From NCBI GenBank assembly GCA_963709075.1, contig CAVPUY010000014.1:806001-870000 (forward strand): DNA of 64,000 nucleotides. The letters run 5' to 3'. How positions within the stretch are numbered: the first letter of the stretch is position 1; each line of letters opens with the position of its first letter. A program made the translations under genes and the position numbers. The notes beneath the pieces are model-generated. The model had not been told where the DNA came from. It did no database searches and saw only the letters and a program-made list of their open reading frames with translations. This DNA is from Palsa-506 sp963709075 (GTDB taxonomy: Bacteria; Actinomycetota; Actinomycetes; Streptosporangiales; Streptosporangiaceae). This document shows, one piece after another, positions 45,395-54,883 of this stretch.

Positions 45395-46665
45395 CCGAGC
45401 AGGTGGCCGTGACTGCGGCCCAGGCGGGCCGCGGAGCGCCGCCTGCCGGAGCGCCGCCTGCCGGAGCCCTGGCAGCCAGGCCGCAGCTCATCCGGGCACT
45501 CAACGAGCAGCTGCTGCTCAGCCAGATCCGCCAGCTCGGCCCCTGCTCGCGTGCCGATCTTGCCCGCTGCTCCGGGCTTTCCAAGCCGACGGTGTCGCTG
45601 GCGCTCGCCAACGTGGAACGCTCCGGCCTGGTCAGGATCGCCGGGCAGCGGACCGGCGTGCCCGGCCGGTCCGCCAGGCTCTACGAGGTCAGGCCCGATG
45701 CCGGGTTCGTGCTCGGCCTCGACATCGGCCTGCAGTACCTGCGCGGTGCGCTTGCGGACCTGTCCGGCGAGATCCGCGCCAGGGCTTCCATCCGGGCCCG
45801 CGCGTCGAGCATGACCGGCCGGGTCGCCGAGCTGATCCAGCTGGCCGACGAGCTCTGCGCCGATGCGGGGCTGGACCGGTCGGCCATCACCCAGACCGTG
45901 ATCGGCAGCCCGGGTGTCTATGATCCGCGCCGCAATGCCATGGCGCTCACTGGCCAGCTTTCCGGCTGGAGCCGGCCGGCCGTGCTGGCCGGCCTGCGGG
46001 CGGCATTCGGCCGCGATCTCGTCGTGGAAAATGACGTCGATGCCGCCGCGCTGGCCGAGCAGGCGAGTGGTCACGGCCGGGATTTCGGCAGCTTCGCTTT
46101 CGTCTGGATCGGCACCGGCATCGGCATGGGCCTGGTGCTGGACGGCAGGCTCCATCGCGGCGTGCATGGCGTGGCCGGCGAGATCGCGTTCATGCCGATC
46201 TCCGAGGGCCACGGCACGGATCCGGCCGATGCCAGGAGGCGGGGAGCGCTGGAGGCGGCAGCATCGGCGCGGGCCGTGGTGCGCGCGGCGCGCCGGGCGG
46301 GCATGCGGGGATCCGTGTCCGCGCGCCGGGTTTTCACCGCGGCGGCCCGCGGAGACGAGCGCGCCACCGCCGTGGTGGCTCAGGAAGCGCAGCTGGTGGC
46401 CAAGGCTGTCTGCTCGGTCATTACGGTCGTCGACCCCGAGCTTGTGGTGCTCGGCGGCGGGATCGGCCAGGCCCCGGGATTCGCGGCTGCCGTGACTGCG
46501 GAACTCCGCAGGCTGGCCCCGGTGCTGCCCGAGGTCCGGGTCAGCGCGCTTGGCACCGACGCCGTCGTGGACGGCTGCCTGGCGTCGGGCACGGAGATAG
46601 CGTGGAAGCAGCTGACCGCCCTGCTGGCGTCGGCCCCGGCGGCCGACGGTAGCCCCGGCGGCTGA
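45391..46665 (+). CDS. ROK-family transcriptional repressor (NagC/XylR type)
   Basis: An intact 424-aa protein. The N-terminal winged HTH (residues 30-85) reads LIRALNEQLLLSQIRQLGPC, SRADLARCSGLSKPTVSLAL. The ROK sugar-binding domain follows: FVLGLDIGLQYLRGALADLS, QTVIGSPGVYD, VVENDVDAAALAEQASGHGR, FVWIGTGIGMGLVLDGRLHR, GVHGVAGEIAFMP. It overlaps the GH4 stop by four bases (ATGA), so it is coexpressed with the genes it presumably controls. The cluster Cys motif is replaced by DARRRGALE, so structural zinc is likely absent. The perfect palindrome at 42734-42758 is the obvious operator. Confidence 0.93.
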   Translation: MTEQVAVTAAQAGRGAPPAGAPPAGALAARPQLIRALNEQLLLSQIRQLGPCSRADLARCSGLSKPTVSLALANVERSGLVRIAGQRTGVPGRSARLYEVRPDAGFVLGLDIGLQYLRGALADLSGEIRARASIRARASSMTGRVAELIQLADELCADAGLDRSAITQTVIGSPGVYDPRRNAMALTGQLSGWSRPAVLAGLRAAFGRDLVVENDVDAAALAEQASGHGRDFGSFAFVWIGTGIGMGLVLDGRLHRGVHGVAGEIAFMPISEGHGTDPADARRRGALEAAASARAVVRAARRAGMRGSVSARRVFTAAARGDERATAVVAQEAQLVAKAVCSVITVVDPELVVLGGGIGQAPGFAAAVTAELRRLAPVLPEVRVSALGTDAVVDGCLASGTEIAWKQLTALLASAPAADGSPGG

Positions 46666-46717
46666 CCCGGGCGGCAGCCATCCGGGATGGCAGCAGCCGC
46701 GCGGGATCCCGGCATGC

Positions 46718-47224
46718 TCAGCTTGGCTGCGCCCGGTTACCCGACATCGCGGTGAAGTACTGGCTCGATTCCGGCCGCCATAGCAGGACGACGGCGCCGA
46801 GGCCGGCCAGCCAAACGACGAGGCTGAACACCAGGCCCACGCTGGCATGCGGGCGGACCAGGGAGAGCACCAGGAACAGGGTGTTCAGCCCGAACAGGAC
46901 CGTGCCGACGATCCTGGCCCAGCTCTTTCCCCTGTTGTTGGCAACGGCCATCCAGAGCCACAGGCCGATCCCGACCAGCCCGAAGAACACCGCGAAGCCG
47001 ACCAGGCCCACCTCGGCGGTATGTATCTGGCTCGAGGTGAAGGTCGGATCGGCCTTCCTGATGGCGGTCTTCAGGCTGCCGATGGTCAGCAGCCCCACGA
47101 TCAGGTCAACGGCGCTGAGCGCCGCGCCCGCGTACATGAGCTTGACCGCCATCTGAATCGGCTGGGGCGGTCCTGGCCGCTGCGGCTCCGGCATCTGGCC
47201 GCCGGACGGATACGGCTGGTACAT
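46718..47224 (-). CDS. Four-helix membrane protein of unknown function
   Basis: From ATG 47224 (GAGGAG site): MYQPYPSGGQMPEPQRPGP (Pro-rich cytoplasmic tail), then four hydrophobic segments: MYAGAALSAVDLIVGLLTIG, VGLVGFAVFFGLVGIGLWLW, IVGTVLFGLNTLFLVLSLV, GLVFSLVVWLAGLGAVVLLW. The ending WRPESSQYFTAM is common to a widespread actinobacterial membrane-protein family (recognised by pattern). Intact, 168 aa. Confidence 0.8.
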   Translation of the reverse strand: MYQPYPSGGQMPEPQRPGPPQPIQMAVKLMYAGAALSAVDLIVGLLTIGSLKTAIRKADPTFTSSQIHTAEVGLVGFAVFFGLVGIGLWLWMAVANNRGKSWARIVGTVLFGLNTLFLVLSLVRPHASVGLVFSLVVWLAGLGAVVLLWRPESSQYFTAMSGNRAQPS

Positions 47225-47493
47225 AGACTGCTCCTCACGCGTTATGTCAATCATCATCCAGGACCGTGGCATACCGCGAGTCATGCCGGCGGCCGGATTT
47301 GGCCATCACGGCACGGTTTGTCATCCATGCCAGTCAGAATCATTCACCACGGCCGCCTGCCCGGTCTGCCGGTCGGCCGGGCCGGGCGGCCCGGTGGCCG
47401 CGCCAGTCCGGCGACGCCGGTAGCATCGGGCGTCTGCCGCTGGGCAGCAATAGTCCCCATACCGGAAATCCTTGATGACGAAAGGTAGCGCGA

Positions 47494-48273
47494 ATGGAAA
47501 CGGTGCCTTCCGGTGGGGATGTAGCCGACGGGATGCCGGAGATCCGGGGCGACCGCGAGATCCAGTGTGACGTCCTGGTCGCGCTGGCGGAATGCCGGAA
47601 TCACCGGAAGTGGTTTGCCGGCTTCGCCGGACCGTATCTCGGTGACAGCCCGATCGAGATCGGCAGTGGCCTCGGCGATTATGCGCGCGAGTGGATCCCG
47701 CTGGTCAGCAGCTTCACCGCGACCGATGCCGACCCGGCGCTCCTGCTTGACCTCAAGAAGGCGATGGCTGCCTACCCGCAAGTGGCGGTCCGGCAGGTCA
47801 CCCTGCCGACCGCTGAGCGCGCCGAGCACTCCTGCCTGATCGCGTACAACGTGCTTGAGCACATCGACGAGCATGTCGAGGCGCTGCGCAGCATGGCCCG
47901 GCTGGTCCGGGGCGGCGGCCATATCGTGCTGGTCTGCCCGGCATTCCCATTCGCGATGAGCCCGGTGGACGTCGCGACCGGGCATGTCCGGCGTTATACG
48001 AAGCGCTCGATGCGAGCCGCGCTGACAGCGGCCGGCCTGGAGATCGTGCAGGTCAGGTACGCTAACTCGATCGGGCTGATCTGCTACTACGCGTTCACCA
48101 GCCTGCTGAAGCGGACTCCGGCCGAGGGCGGGACGATGACGTTCTACGACCGCCTGGTGGTGCCTGTCGTCCGCCTCATCGAGCGCGTCATCGTGCGCCC
48201 GCCGTTCGGCCAGTCGGTGCTTGCGGTAGCGCGGGTGCCGGCCGCCGATCAGCGCCAGTCGTCGATGACGTAA
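47494..48273 (+). CDS. Class I SAM-dependent methyltransferase
   Basis: An intact 259-aa protein: PIEIGSGLGDYAREWIP (motif I), FTATDADPALLLDLKKAM, LIAYNVLEHIDEHVEALRSM (motif II/III), RGGGHIVLVCPAFPFAMSPV, HVRRYTKRSMRAALTAAGLE. The H-RRYTKRSM pattern is frequent in methyltransferases linked to cell-surface glycan or lipid genes. The next genes downstream on the opposite strand encode membrane glycosyltransferase-like proteins, so an envelope role is possible. Confidence 0.88.
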   Translation: METVPSGGDVADGMPEIRGDREIQCDVLVALAECRNHRKWFAGFAGPYLGDSPIEIGSGLGDYAREWIPLVSSFTATDADPALLLDLKKAMAAYPQVAVRQVTLPTAERAEHSCLIAYNVLEHIDEHVEALRSMARLVRGGGHIVLVCPAFPFAMSPVDVATGHVRRYTKRSMRAALTAAGLEIVQVRYANSIGLICYYAFTSLLKRTPAEGGTMTFYDRLVVPVVRLIERVIVRPPFGQSVLAVARVPAADQRQSSMT

Positions 48274-48317
48274 GAGCCGCTCGCGGCGTACCCATCCTCG
48301 TCGGGACGGTGCATGGG

Positions 48318-50837
48318 CTACCGCTCCGCCCAGGCGGGCCGGTAGACGGTGACGCCGTCGGCCCGGTAGCTGAACCGGAATCCGGTCACCGCGAGCAGCC
48401 GGCTGACGGCCGGCCCGGGCTGGTCCCAGGCAAGTACCCAGCCGATGTCCATCCGGCGGGCGTCCTGCCGCGCCGCCGCCCGCTGGGCGGGCGAGCTGCC
48501 CCGTCCGCGCTGGGCCGCGATCAGCCGCCGGTAGAAGGGGTGCGCGGCAATGGCGGCCGCGGTTGGCTCGGGCACCCAGGAGGTATAGGAAATCGCCCGC
48601 GGGTGCCCGTCCGCGGTGGCCAGCAGCAGCGGCTGCGCGGAGACCGGCTTGCCGTAGAGCGGCAGGCCGCCGCGCAGCCCGAATGGGAGGTCAAGCACGA
48701 TCGAGCCGGAATGGTCAGCGGCGATCGGCCGGTCAAGGGCGGGCAGCGCGGTGCTCATCGCGGCGGCGTAGGGCTGGCCGGACCAGCCGGCCTCAACGGC
48801 CGCAAGCGGAAGAACGGCAAGCGCGAGCAGCGCCGCCGCGGCTAGCCGCAGACGGCCGAGCGGTGCCGCCGCGGCCAGCCGCAGACGGCCGAGCGGCGCG
48901 GCGGCCGGCGGCCGCCGGGGGCCGGGTCGTGCGGCGGCCGCGGCCGCCGGGGGCCGGGTCGTGCGGCGGTTGCCGGCCGCCGGGGGCCGGGTCGTGCGGC
49001 TGCGGCTGGCCGCAGCAGGCCGCGCAGCCAGTCCACCGCGCTGCCCGCCAGCAGCGCGGCCGGAACCAGCCCGATCAGGGCCAGCCGGTCGGCCTCGCGC
49101 AGCGCCGACATTGCAGGAAGCCGGATGAGCCAGGAGTACGGCAGCGCCAGCGACACCCGCGCCCCGTCCCATGTCCCGGCCAGCGGCACGTATTGCCTTG
49201 CGCCGACGTACAGGGTCGTGCCCAGCGACAGGGCCGCGCAGCCGAGCCAGCCGCAGGCCAGTAACCACGCGCGGCGGCGCCGCCAGGAGACCGCGAGCCC
49301 GGCCAGCGCGAGCACGGTCAGGGCCAGGCCGAATACCGGCGTGCCCTCGGTCGGCTGGCGGTACTGATCGGCAGCGGGCATTGCCGGAAACCCGAGATCA
49401 GCCAGCCGCGGCGAGGGCCCGAACAGTCCGGGCAGCTGCGCTCCGTACCGTCCGTAATCGGCCGCGAGCAGGTGCCGGCTGAGCACTTGCGCCACCCGCG
49501 CTGGCCTGCTGGGCCATCGCGATGAGCTGCGGGCTCGCGATCGCCGTCGCGGCCAGCGCGCCGAGTGCCAGCGGGGCGAGCCGGGCCAGCGGGGCAAGCC
49601 GGGGCGGCCCGGCCGGGCGGCGAGCCAGCCACGGTATGAGCACCGCGGCGGCCAGGATCACGGCCATGACCGCGGATTCCTGGTTGATCAGCACCGAACA
49701 GCCGATGACGGCGCCCAGGATGATGCCCTGGCGGCGGCCTGGCCGGCGGCGCAGCCGGATCGCGGCCTCCATCGTCATCGGCAGGGCCAGGGTTCCCGCC
49801 GCGATGTTGAGGTGGTACCAGTCCTGCCAGGCCAGCATCGACGACAGCCCGAACATGGCGCCGGCCGCCACCGCGCCGGCCTGCCGCAGCCAGAGTCGCG
49901 CCGCCCGGTACATCAGGTAGCACGCCAGCCCCGGCATGGCGATCGTCAGCAGGAAGAACGAGGCCGCCGGGCCCGCTGTCAGGGTAACCGGGGCCAGCGC
50001 CGCCCCGGCCAGCGGCATCGTCGTATCGAACCCGAGCTGGATCCCGGCCGGCGCAGCCATCTGCCGCGTGAACCACGGATTGCCCAGGTGCGCCACTTGA
50101 TGCGCCACCCACCACAGGTCCCAGACGTAGCTCGACACGTCCTTGACCGGCGGCACGCGGCCGGTCAGGTAGGCCGCCCGGGGCCAGGTGGCCGCGATCC
50201 CGGCGGCCAGGTAACACCCGAGCAGGGCGAGCTGGCGCACCACCGGGGATGCGGCCAGCCGGCCCGCGAGATCGGCCCGGCCTGCGCGTTCCGGTTGGCC
50301 TGCGCGTTCCGACTGACGGGTGTGTTCCGCGCGGCCACGCCCGGCTGCCGCCCGCTGGCCGCTGGCCGCAACGTGGTGGATCGCGCGATCGCACACCTTC
50401 GAAGGTGTGCGATCGCGCGATCCACCACCATCGAGAGGCGCAGCTTGGGGCGGAGGCGCGGCGGGGACGGTGCCCGGAGGCGCGGCGGGGATCGAAGTTG
50501 TGGCAGGGGCTGGAGTTGCGACAGTGGCTGGAGTTGCGATAGGGGCAGGGGGCGCGGTGGGGACCGGGGGCGGGGGCGCGGCGGGGACCGGGGGCGCGGC
50601 GGGGACCGGGGGCGCGGCGGGGACCGGGGGCGCGGCGGGGACCGGGGGCGCGGCGGGCACCGGGGGCGCGGCGGTGCCCGGAGGCGCGGCGGGGGGCGGA
50701 GGCGCGGCGGGGACTGTGCGCGGGGTTGCGGCGGGGGGCGGGACGGTGCCCGGGGTTGCGGCGGGGGGCGGGACTGTGCCCGGGGGCGTGGCGGGGGGCG
50801 GGACTGCGCTAGGCGGGGATCCGCTTTGCTGGCGCAC
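48318..50837 (-). CDS. Large polytopic membrane protein (GT-C/GT39-like) with Pro-rich N-terminus, frameshifted
   Basis: It starts at GTG 50837 after GGGGAGG. The first 130 residues are Pro/Ala repeats (PPVPAA units). Then come about 30 residues coded by the 56-bp palindrome. The membrane part begins LALLGCYLAAGIAATWPRAA, with PVKDVSSYVWDLWWVAHQVA, GNPWFTRQMAAPAGIQLGF and PLAGAALAPVTLTAGPAASF, typical of GT-C mannosyltransferase-like actinobacterial proteins with an acidic first loop. After a shift near 49490: RYGAQLPGLFGPSPRLADLG, FGLALTVLALAGLAVSW, and, in the last frame, AISYTSWVPEP, YRADGVTVYRPAWAER. About 835 aa. Likely a sugar transferase using a polyprenyl donor; no activity is proven. 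Confidence 0.68.
50373..50428. repeat. Perfect 56-bp palindrome (best copy of the dispersed element)
   Basis: The left arm 50373-50400 starts GTGGTGGATCGCGCGATCGC and ends CACACCTTC; the right arm 50401-50428 is its exact reverse complement, with no loop and TTCGAA at the centre. It is inside the reading frame of the GT-C-like protein. Confidence 0.97.
50437..50800. repeat. Imperfect tandem repeats coding for Pro/Ala tail
   Basis: Units of GGGGACCGGGGGCGCGGC and related 18-mers repeat most regularly between about 50555 and 50665, with looser 33-39-base units beyond. On the minus strand they read PPVPAA and PPAATPGTV. Confidence 0.8.
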
Positions 50838-50970
50838 GCTGACCGCCTCCCCGTCAGATCAACTTCCTTCCTTCTCGCTCTGCCCCCTCCGCCGGAGTTT
50901 CGCGCTGGCCACCGGCGCGGCTGGCCACCGGCGCGGCCGGCGAGCGGGCGGCACCGGCTAGAGTCCTGAC

Positions 50971-51750
50971 GTGGCTCTGCGGGACGAGACCGGCCTCAGC
51001 TTGCCGCCAAAGCGGCTGCTGGGCTGGGAGATCTTCGTAGTCTTTGCCGTTTCGCTAGGCGCCAGTGGCCTGAACGCGCTGATCGAGCTGATCGGATCGC
51101 TGACCGCGCCGCAGGCGCTGCGCCAGCAGCATGCCCTGCTGGTCGGCACCCTGGCCCCCGGCAGGCCGCTGCTCGACCTGATCCTGCAGCTCGTCGGCGT
51201 CGCGCAGGGGCTAGCCCCGGTCGCGCTGGTGATCTACCTGATGGCCCGATCGGGTGAGACGCCGTCGGACATGGGCCTGGACGCGAGCCAGCCGGCCAGG
51301 GACGCAGCACGGGGCGCGGCGCTCGCTGCCCTGATCGGCGGTACCGGACTGGCCCTGTACCTGACCGCGTACAAGCTCGGGATCAGCCTGAACGTCGTGC
51401 CGGAGGACCTGCCTGCGGTCTGGTGGCGGATCCCGGTGCTGATCCTGAACGCGGCGCAGAACGGCATCCTCGAGGAAATCCTGGTCATCGGGTACCTGCT
51501 GCGCAGGCTGGACCAGCTGGGCTGGAGACCGTGGCACGCGATCTTGTTCGCCGCCGTGCTGCGCGGCTCCTACCACCTCTACCAGGGCTTCGGCGGGTTC
51601 CTCGGCAACGCCGCGATGGGCATCATCTTCGGGTTCCTTTACCGCCGGTGGGGGCGGGTCACGCCAATGATCGTCGCGCACACCCTGATCGACACGGTCG
51701 CGTTCGTCGGCTACGCCGCGCTGCACGGCAAGGTGGCCTGGCTGCCTTAG
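50971..51750 (+). CDS. CPBP-family intramembrane metalloprotease
   Basis: An intact 259-aa polytopic protein. Motif 1 is NGILEEILVIGYLLRRLDQL (EExxxR-like, Glu-Glu), motif 2 RGSYHLYQGFGGFLGNAAMG (His), motif 3 VTPMIVAHTLIDTVAF (His). These are the catalytic residues of the CAAX-protease/bacteriocin-processing (Abi) family, which cleaves within membranes or handles small exported peptides. The start is GTG 50971; about 130 bases separate it from the divergent GT-C-like gene. Confidence 0.92.
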   Translation: MALRDETGLSLPPKRLLGWEIFVVFAVSLGASGLNALIELIGSLTAPQALRQQHALLVGTLAPGRPLLDLILQLVGVAQGLAPVALVIYLMARSGETPSDMGLDASQPARDAARGAALAALIGGTGLALYLTAYKLGISLNVVPEDLPAVWWRIPVLILNAAQNGILEEILVIGYLLRRLDQLGWRPWHAILFAAVLRGSYHLYQGFGGFLGNAAMGIIFGFLYRRWGRVTPMIVAHTLIDTVAFVGYAALHGKVAWLP

Positions 51751-51865
51751 CTAATCGCGCGTCCGGGTCGTCCCTGCTTCGCGGTGCCCGCACCAGCGAG
51801 ATCGGGCGGCGACCGGCCATCGGAGGATCCGTTAATCCTGGTTGTCGGTTTTATGGGTTTTCCTG

Positions 51866-52414
51866 TCAGCGGCCGAGGCCGTCGATTACCCGTGCGCCGG
51901 GCAGGCGGCCGAGCACCTCGCCGGGCAGCGACAGCTTGGAGCGCCGGACGCCGCTGCCGATGACCACCCGGGGCGCCGCGGCGACCGCCGCGTCGACGAA
52001 GACCGGCCAGTCCGCGGGCAGGCCGATCGGGGTGATGCCGCCGTACTCCATGCCGGTCTCGGCGACCGCGAGGTCGACGGCCGCGAAGGACGCCTTGCGG
52101 ACGTCGAGCTGGCGGCGCGCGACGCCGTTGACGTCGGCCCTGGTGGTGGCCAGGATCACGCAGACGGCGAACCTGGGCTCGCCGTCCCGCCGCCCGGTGA
52201 CGACCACGCAGTTGGCCGACTCGCCGAGCGGCACCTCGTAGCGCTCGCAGAACGCGGCGGTGTCGGCGAGCCCGGGGTCGATCTCGGCTACGCCGACGGC
52301 ATCGGCCGGCCACGCTCCGTCGGCGGACGCGAGCGCTGCCGCCACGCCCGGGGCTAGCAGGTCGGGCCGGCCGAGCGCGGCCACTGTGTCAAGACTGCCG
52401 ATGCTCATGGTCAC
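51866..52414 (-). CDS. YbaK/EbsC-type aminoacyl-tRNA deacylase-like protein
   Basis: An intact 182-aa protein: LADTAAFCERYEVPLGESAN, CVVVTGRRDGEPRFAVCVIL, RADVNGVARRQLDVRKASFA, TGMEYGGITPIGLPADWPVF and RVVIGSGVRRSKLSLPGEVL. This is the ProRS-editing-domain fold; the conserved Lys is in VRKASF and the GG-ITPIGLP loop is present. Relatives hydrolyse mischarged Cys- or Ala-tRNA(Pro). It is divergent from the next large membrane-protein gene with about 65 bases between. Confidence 0.92.
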   Translation of the reverse strand: MTMSIGSLDTVAALGRPDLLAPGVAAALASADGAWPADAVGVAEIDPGLADTAAFCERYEVPLGESANCVVVTGRRDGEPRFAVCVILATTRADVNGVARRQLDVRKASFAAVDLAVAETGMEYGGITPIGLPADWPVFVDAAVAAAPRVVIGSGVRRSKLSLPGEVLGRLPGARVIDGLGR

Positions 52415-52480
52415 CCCGGAATTCTAGGACCGGCCGGGTGTAGGGTCCGGATGTCCTAGCACTCGGCCGGGCAGCCGGTC

Positions 52481-54814
52481 TTGAGTCCGCGGTCCAAATC
52501 CGTCTACCGGTGGTGGCAATTGCACGGCGACCTGGCGCGCGCGCTGCTCGCGGCGCTGGCCGCTGGCGTGCTGCCCGGCTACTTCTGGGCCGGCTTCCTG
52601 CGCCCGGCCGGCGGCCTGGGGGAGCGGCTGGCGTACTCGGCGGCGATCTCGATGGCGTCCGTGCCGGTGCTCGCGGTCGTCCAGGCGCGCTTGTTCGGGA
52701 CCGGGGTCACGCTCTGGATCGCGGTCATCTCGATCGCCGTGGTGCTGGGCACCGGGGCGGTCGCTGTGGTCCTGCGGGGGGCGCCGGGCGGGTCGGCAGC
52801 GGGCATCCTGCCCCGGCCGGCCGCCATCAGGGATGTGCCCACGCTGGTGCTTATCGTCGTCGGCTTCGGGCTGGCGCTGGCCTCGGCGCTCGGCGTGACG
52901 GCCCGGTGGTGGCTGCTGCTTGCGACCCTGATCGCGCTCGCCGCAGCTGGAGTGCTTGCCGCCGTCAGGACCGGGGCTGCCGGGACCGGGACTGCCGGGG
53001 CCGGGGCCGGGGCTGCCGGGGCCGCGACCGGGACTGCCGGGGCCGCGGCCGGGACCGGGGCCGCCGAAGACGAGGCCGCCGCCGGGAACGGCGCCGCCGG
53101 GAACGAGGCCGCCGCCGGGGACGAGGCCGCCGCCGGGGACGAGGCCGCCGGGACTGACCGGGCCGGGCGCGGCCGGCCGCCGAGCACGGTGCTGCGCGAG
53201 CCGGTGCTGGCGATCATCCTGGCCCTGACCGCGGTGCGCGCGTACGCCGGGCCGATCCGGCATGACTGGCCCTACCTGCGCGGCAGCGACCAGTTCTCGC
53301 ACGCGGTGATGGCCGAGCAGATGCTCGCCCACGGCGCGTACGCCAGCTACCTGATCTACCCGCCGGGATTCTCGGCGCTGACCGCGGTTGTCTGCCGGGT
53401 GTCCGGGCTCACCCCGCTTTCCCTGTTCCCTGTCCTCGCCCCCGCCCTGCTGCTGCTGACCACGATGGCCGCCTACGCGCTGGCCACCAGGCTGTGGGGG
53501 TGGGAGTACGGCCTCGCCGCGGCGGCCCTGTCCGGCCTGGTGCTGCGCGGCCCGTACGCGAGCTTCGCCGAGGGCCGCTACCCCGACCTGACGGCCGCGT
53601 ACTTCCTGCTGGTCATGCTGGTCGCCGCGCTGATCACGCTGCTGGCTTCGCCGTCGGCCCGGTCTGCCGTGCTTGTCGCGGTCACCGGAGCCTCGGTGGT
53701 GCTCTACCACTCGGTGGCCACCCTCTACCTCGCCCTGCTGCTCGCCGCCTTCGTGCTTGCGGCCGGGGCGTACCTGCTTGCGCGCCGCCGCGACGCGGAC
53801 GTCCCGCGGCTGGCCAGGGCCCTGACCCTCGGGCTGGCGCTGCTCGGCGCGCTCAGCCTGGCTTACGCCGGGTACACCTACCTGCCGGGAAAGCCCGGTG
53901 CCGGCGGTTCCGGGACGTCCAACGCGGTGAGCATCGCGCTCGGCAGCCAGCCGGTGCTCAGCGTGCCGCACGTGCTGACGGCACTGTCCTCGTCGGTGGT
54001 CTGGCTCGGCGTACTCGGCCTGGCGGCGCTGGTGGCCGGGATCCGGTACCTGCGCCAGCCCGGGCAGGTGCTCGCCGCGCTGACGCTGGTGCTCTGGTGC
54101 GCGCTGATGTACGCGGGCAGCAGGACCGCCGCTGATGGCTTCCCGCAGCGGTTCGAGCGTGACCTGGGCGGCCCGCTCTCGGTGCTCGGCGCGCTCGGGG
54201 CCGGCCTGGTCCTGCAGTCGCTGGCGGGCGCGCGCTGGCGGGAGCCGGGACAGGCCGCGCGGCGGGCCGTCACGGCGCTGGCCGCGGCGGCGGCCGCAGC
54301 GATCGTGGTGACCTGCGGGCTGCAGGCGTTCCGGGCGCTCCAGGCGGACACCCACGCGGTGCACACCGGCATCCTGGATCCGCAGGTCGCGGCCGCCGGG
54401 GCGTGGCTGCGGCAGCACAACACCGGCGGCACGATCATCTCGACCCCGGCGATGAACTCCGGCATCACCAACCGCGCTGTGCTGGCCATGGGCGGGTACA
54501 CCGGGCTGCAGTCCTACAGCGCGTTCCGGATCGCCCATCCCCGGTCGCTGCCGACGGCAGGCAAGGCGCCGCTGCTCGATTCCCAGCAGGTGCTTGCGCA
54601 CCCGGCCAGCTGCCGGGTGGACGGCATCCTGGCCGACCAGCACGTCAGGTACATCGTGCTCTACCGGTTCGGGCACGCCGCCGACCTGGCCGGCTTCCGG
54701 GCCGACAGCGCGCGGTACCGCCGCGTGTTCGAGAACCCGTCGGTGCTGATCTACGCTCCGCTGGCAGCCAGGGACCGGCCCTGCCTGACCGTCAACCGCC
54801 GGCCGGGCGGATAG
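52481..54814 (+). CDS. Large polytopic membrane protein, GT-C-like, unknown function
   Basis: An intact 777-aa protein with about 12-14 membrane helices and a low-complexity Ala/Gly/Glu linker at residues 165-225 coded by short repeats (52970-53160). After the linker, IRHDWPYLRGSDQFSHAVMA resembles the first extracellular loop of GT-C enzymes. A large extracellular C-terminal domain (QHNTGGTIISTPAMNSGITN, HPASCRVDGILADQHVRYIV) follows the helices. Such proteins are frequent in actinobacteria near cell-wall loci. The donor, acceptor and even enzymatic status are unknown. Confidence 0.75.
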   Translation: MSPRSKSVYRWWQLHGDLARALLAALAAGVLPGYFWAGFLRPAGGLGERLAYSAAISMASVPVLAVVQARLFGTGVTLWIAVISIAVVLGTGAVAVVLRGAPGGSAAGILPRPAAIRDVPTLVLIVVGFGLALASALGVTARWWLLLATLIALAAAGVLAAVRTGAAGTGTAGAGAGAAGAATGTAGAAAGTGAAEDEAAAGNGAAGNEAAAGDEAAAGDEAAGTDRAGRGRPPSTVLREPVLAIILALTAVRAYAGPIRHDWPYLRGSDQFSHAVMAEQMLAHGAYASYLIYPPGFSALTAVVCRVSGLTPLSLFPVLAPALLLLTTMAAYALATRLWGWEYGLAAAALSGLVLRGPYASFAEGRYPDLTAAYFLLVMLVAALITLLASPSARSAVLVAVTGASVVLYHSVATLYLALLLAAFVLAAGAYLLARRRDADVPRLARALTLGLALLGALSLAYAGYTYLPGKPGAGGSGTSNAVSIALGSQPVLSVPHVLTALSSSVVWLGVLGLAALVAGIRYLRQPGQVLAALTLVLWCALMYAGSRTAADGFPQRFERDLGGPLSVLGALGAGLVLQSLAGARWREPGQAARRAVTALAAAAAAAIVVTCGLQAFRALQADTHAVHTGILDPQVAAAGAWLRQHNTGGTIISTPAMNSGITNRAVLAMGGYTGLQSYSAFRIAHPRSLPTAGKAPLLDSQQVLAHPASCRVDGILADQHVRYIVLYRFGHAADLAGFRADSARYRRVFENPSVLIYAPLAARDRPCLTVNRRPGG

Positions 54815-54883
54815 CGCTGGCTGAGCCGGCCACCAGCCCCTCGTGATCCGCCCCGAGCCCGGGGCCGTGGATAAGGTGACCTC

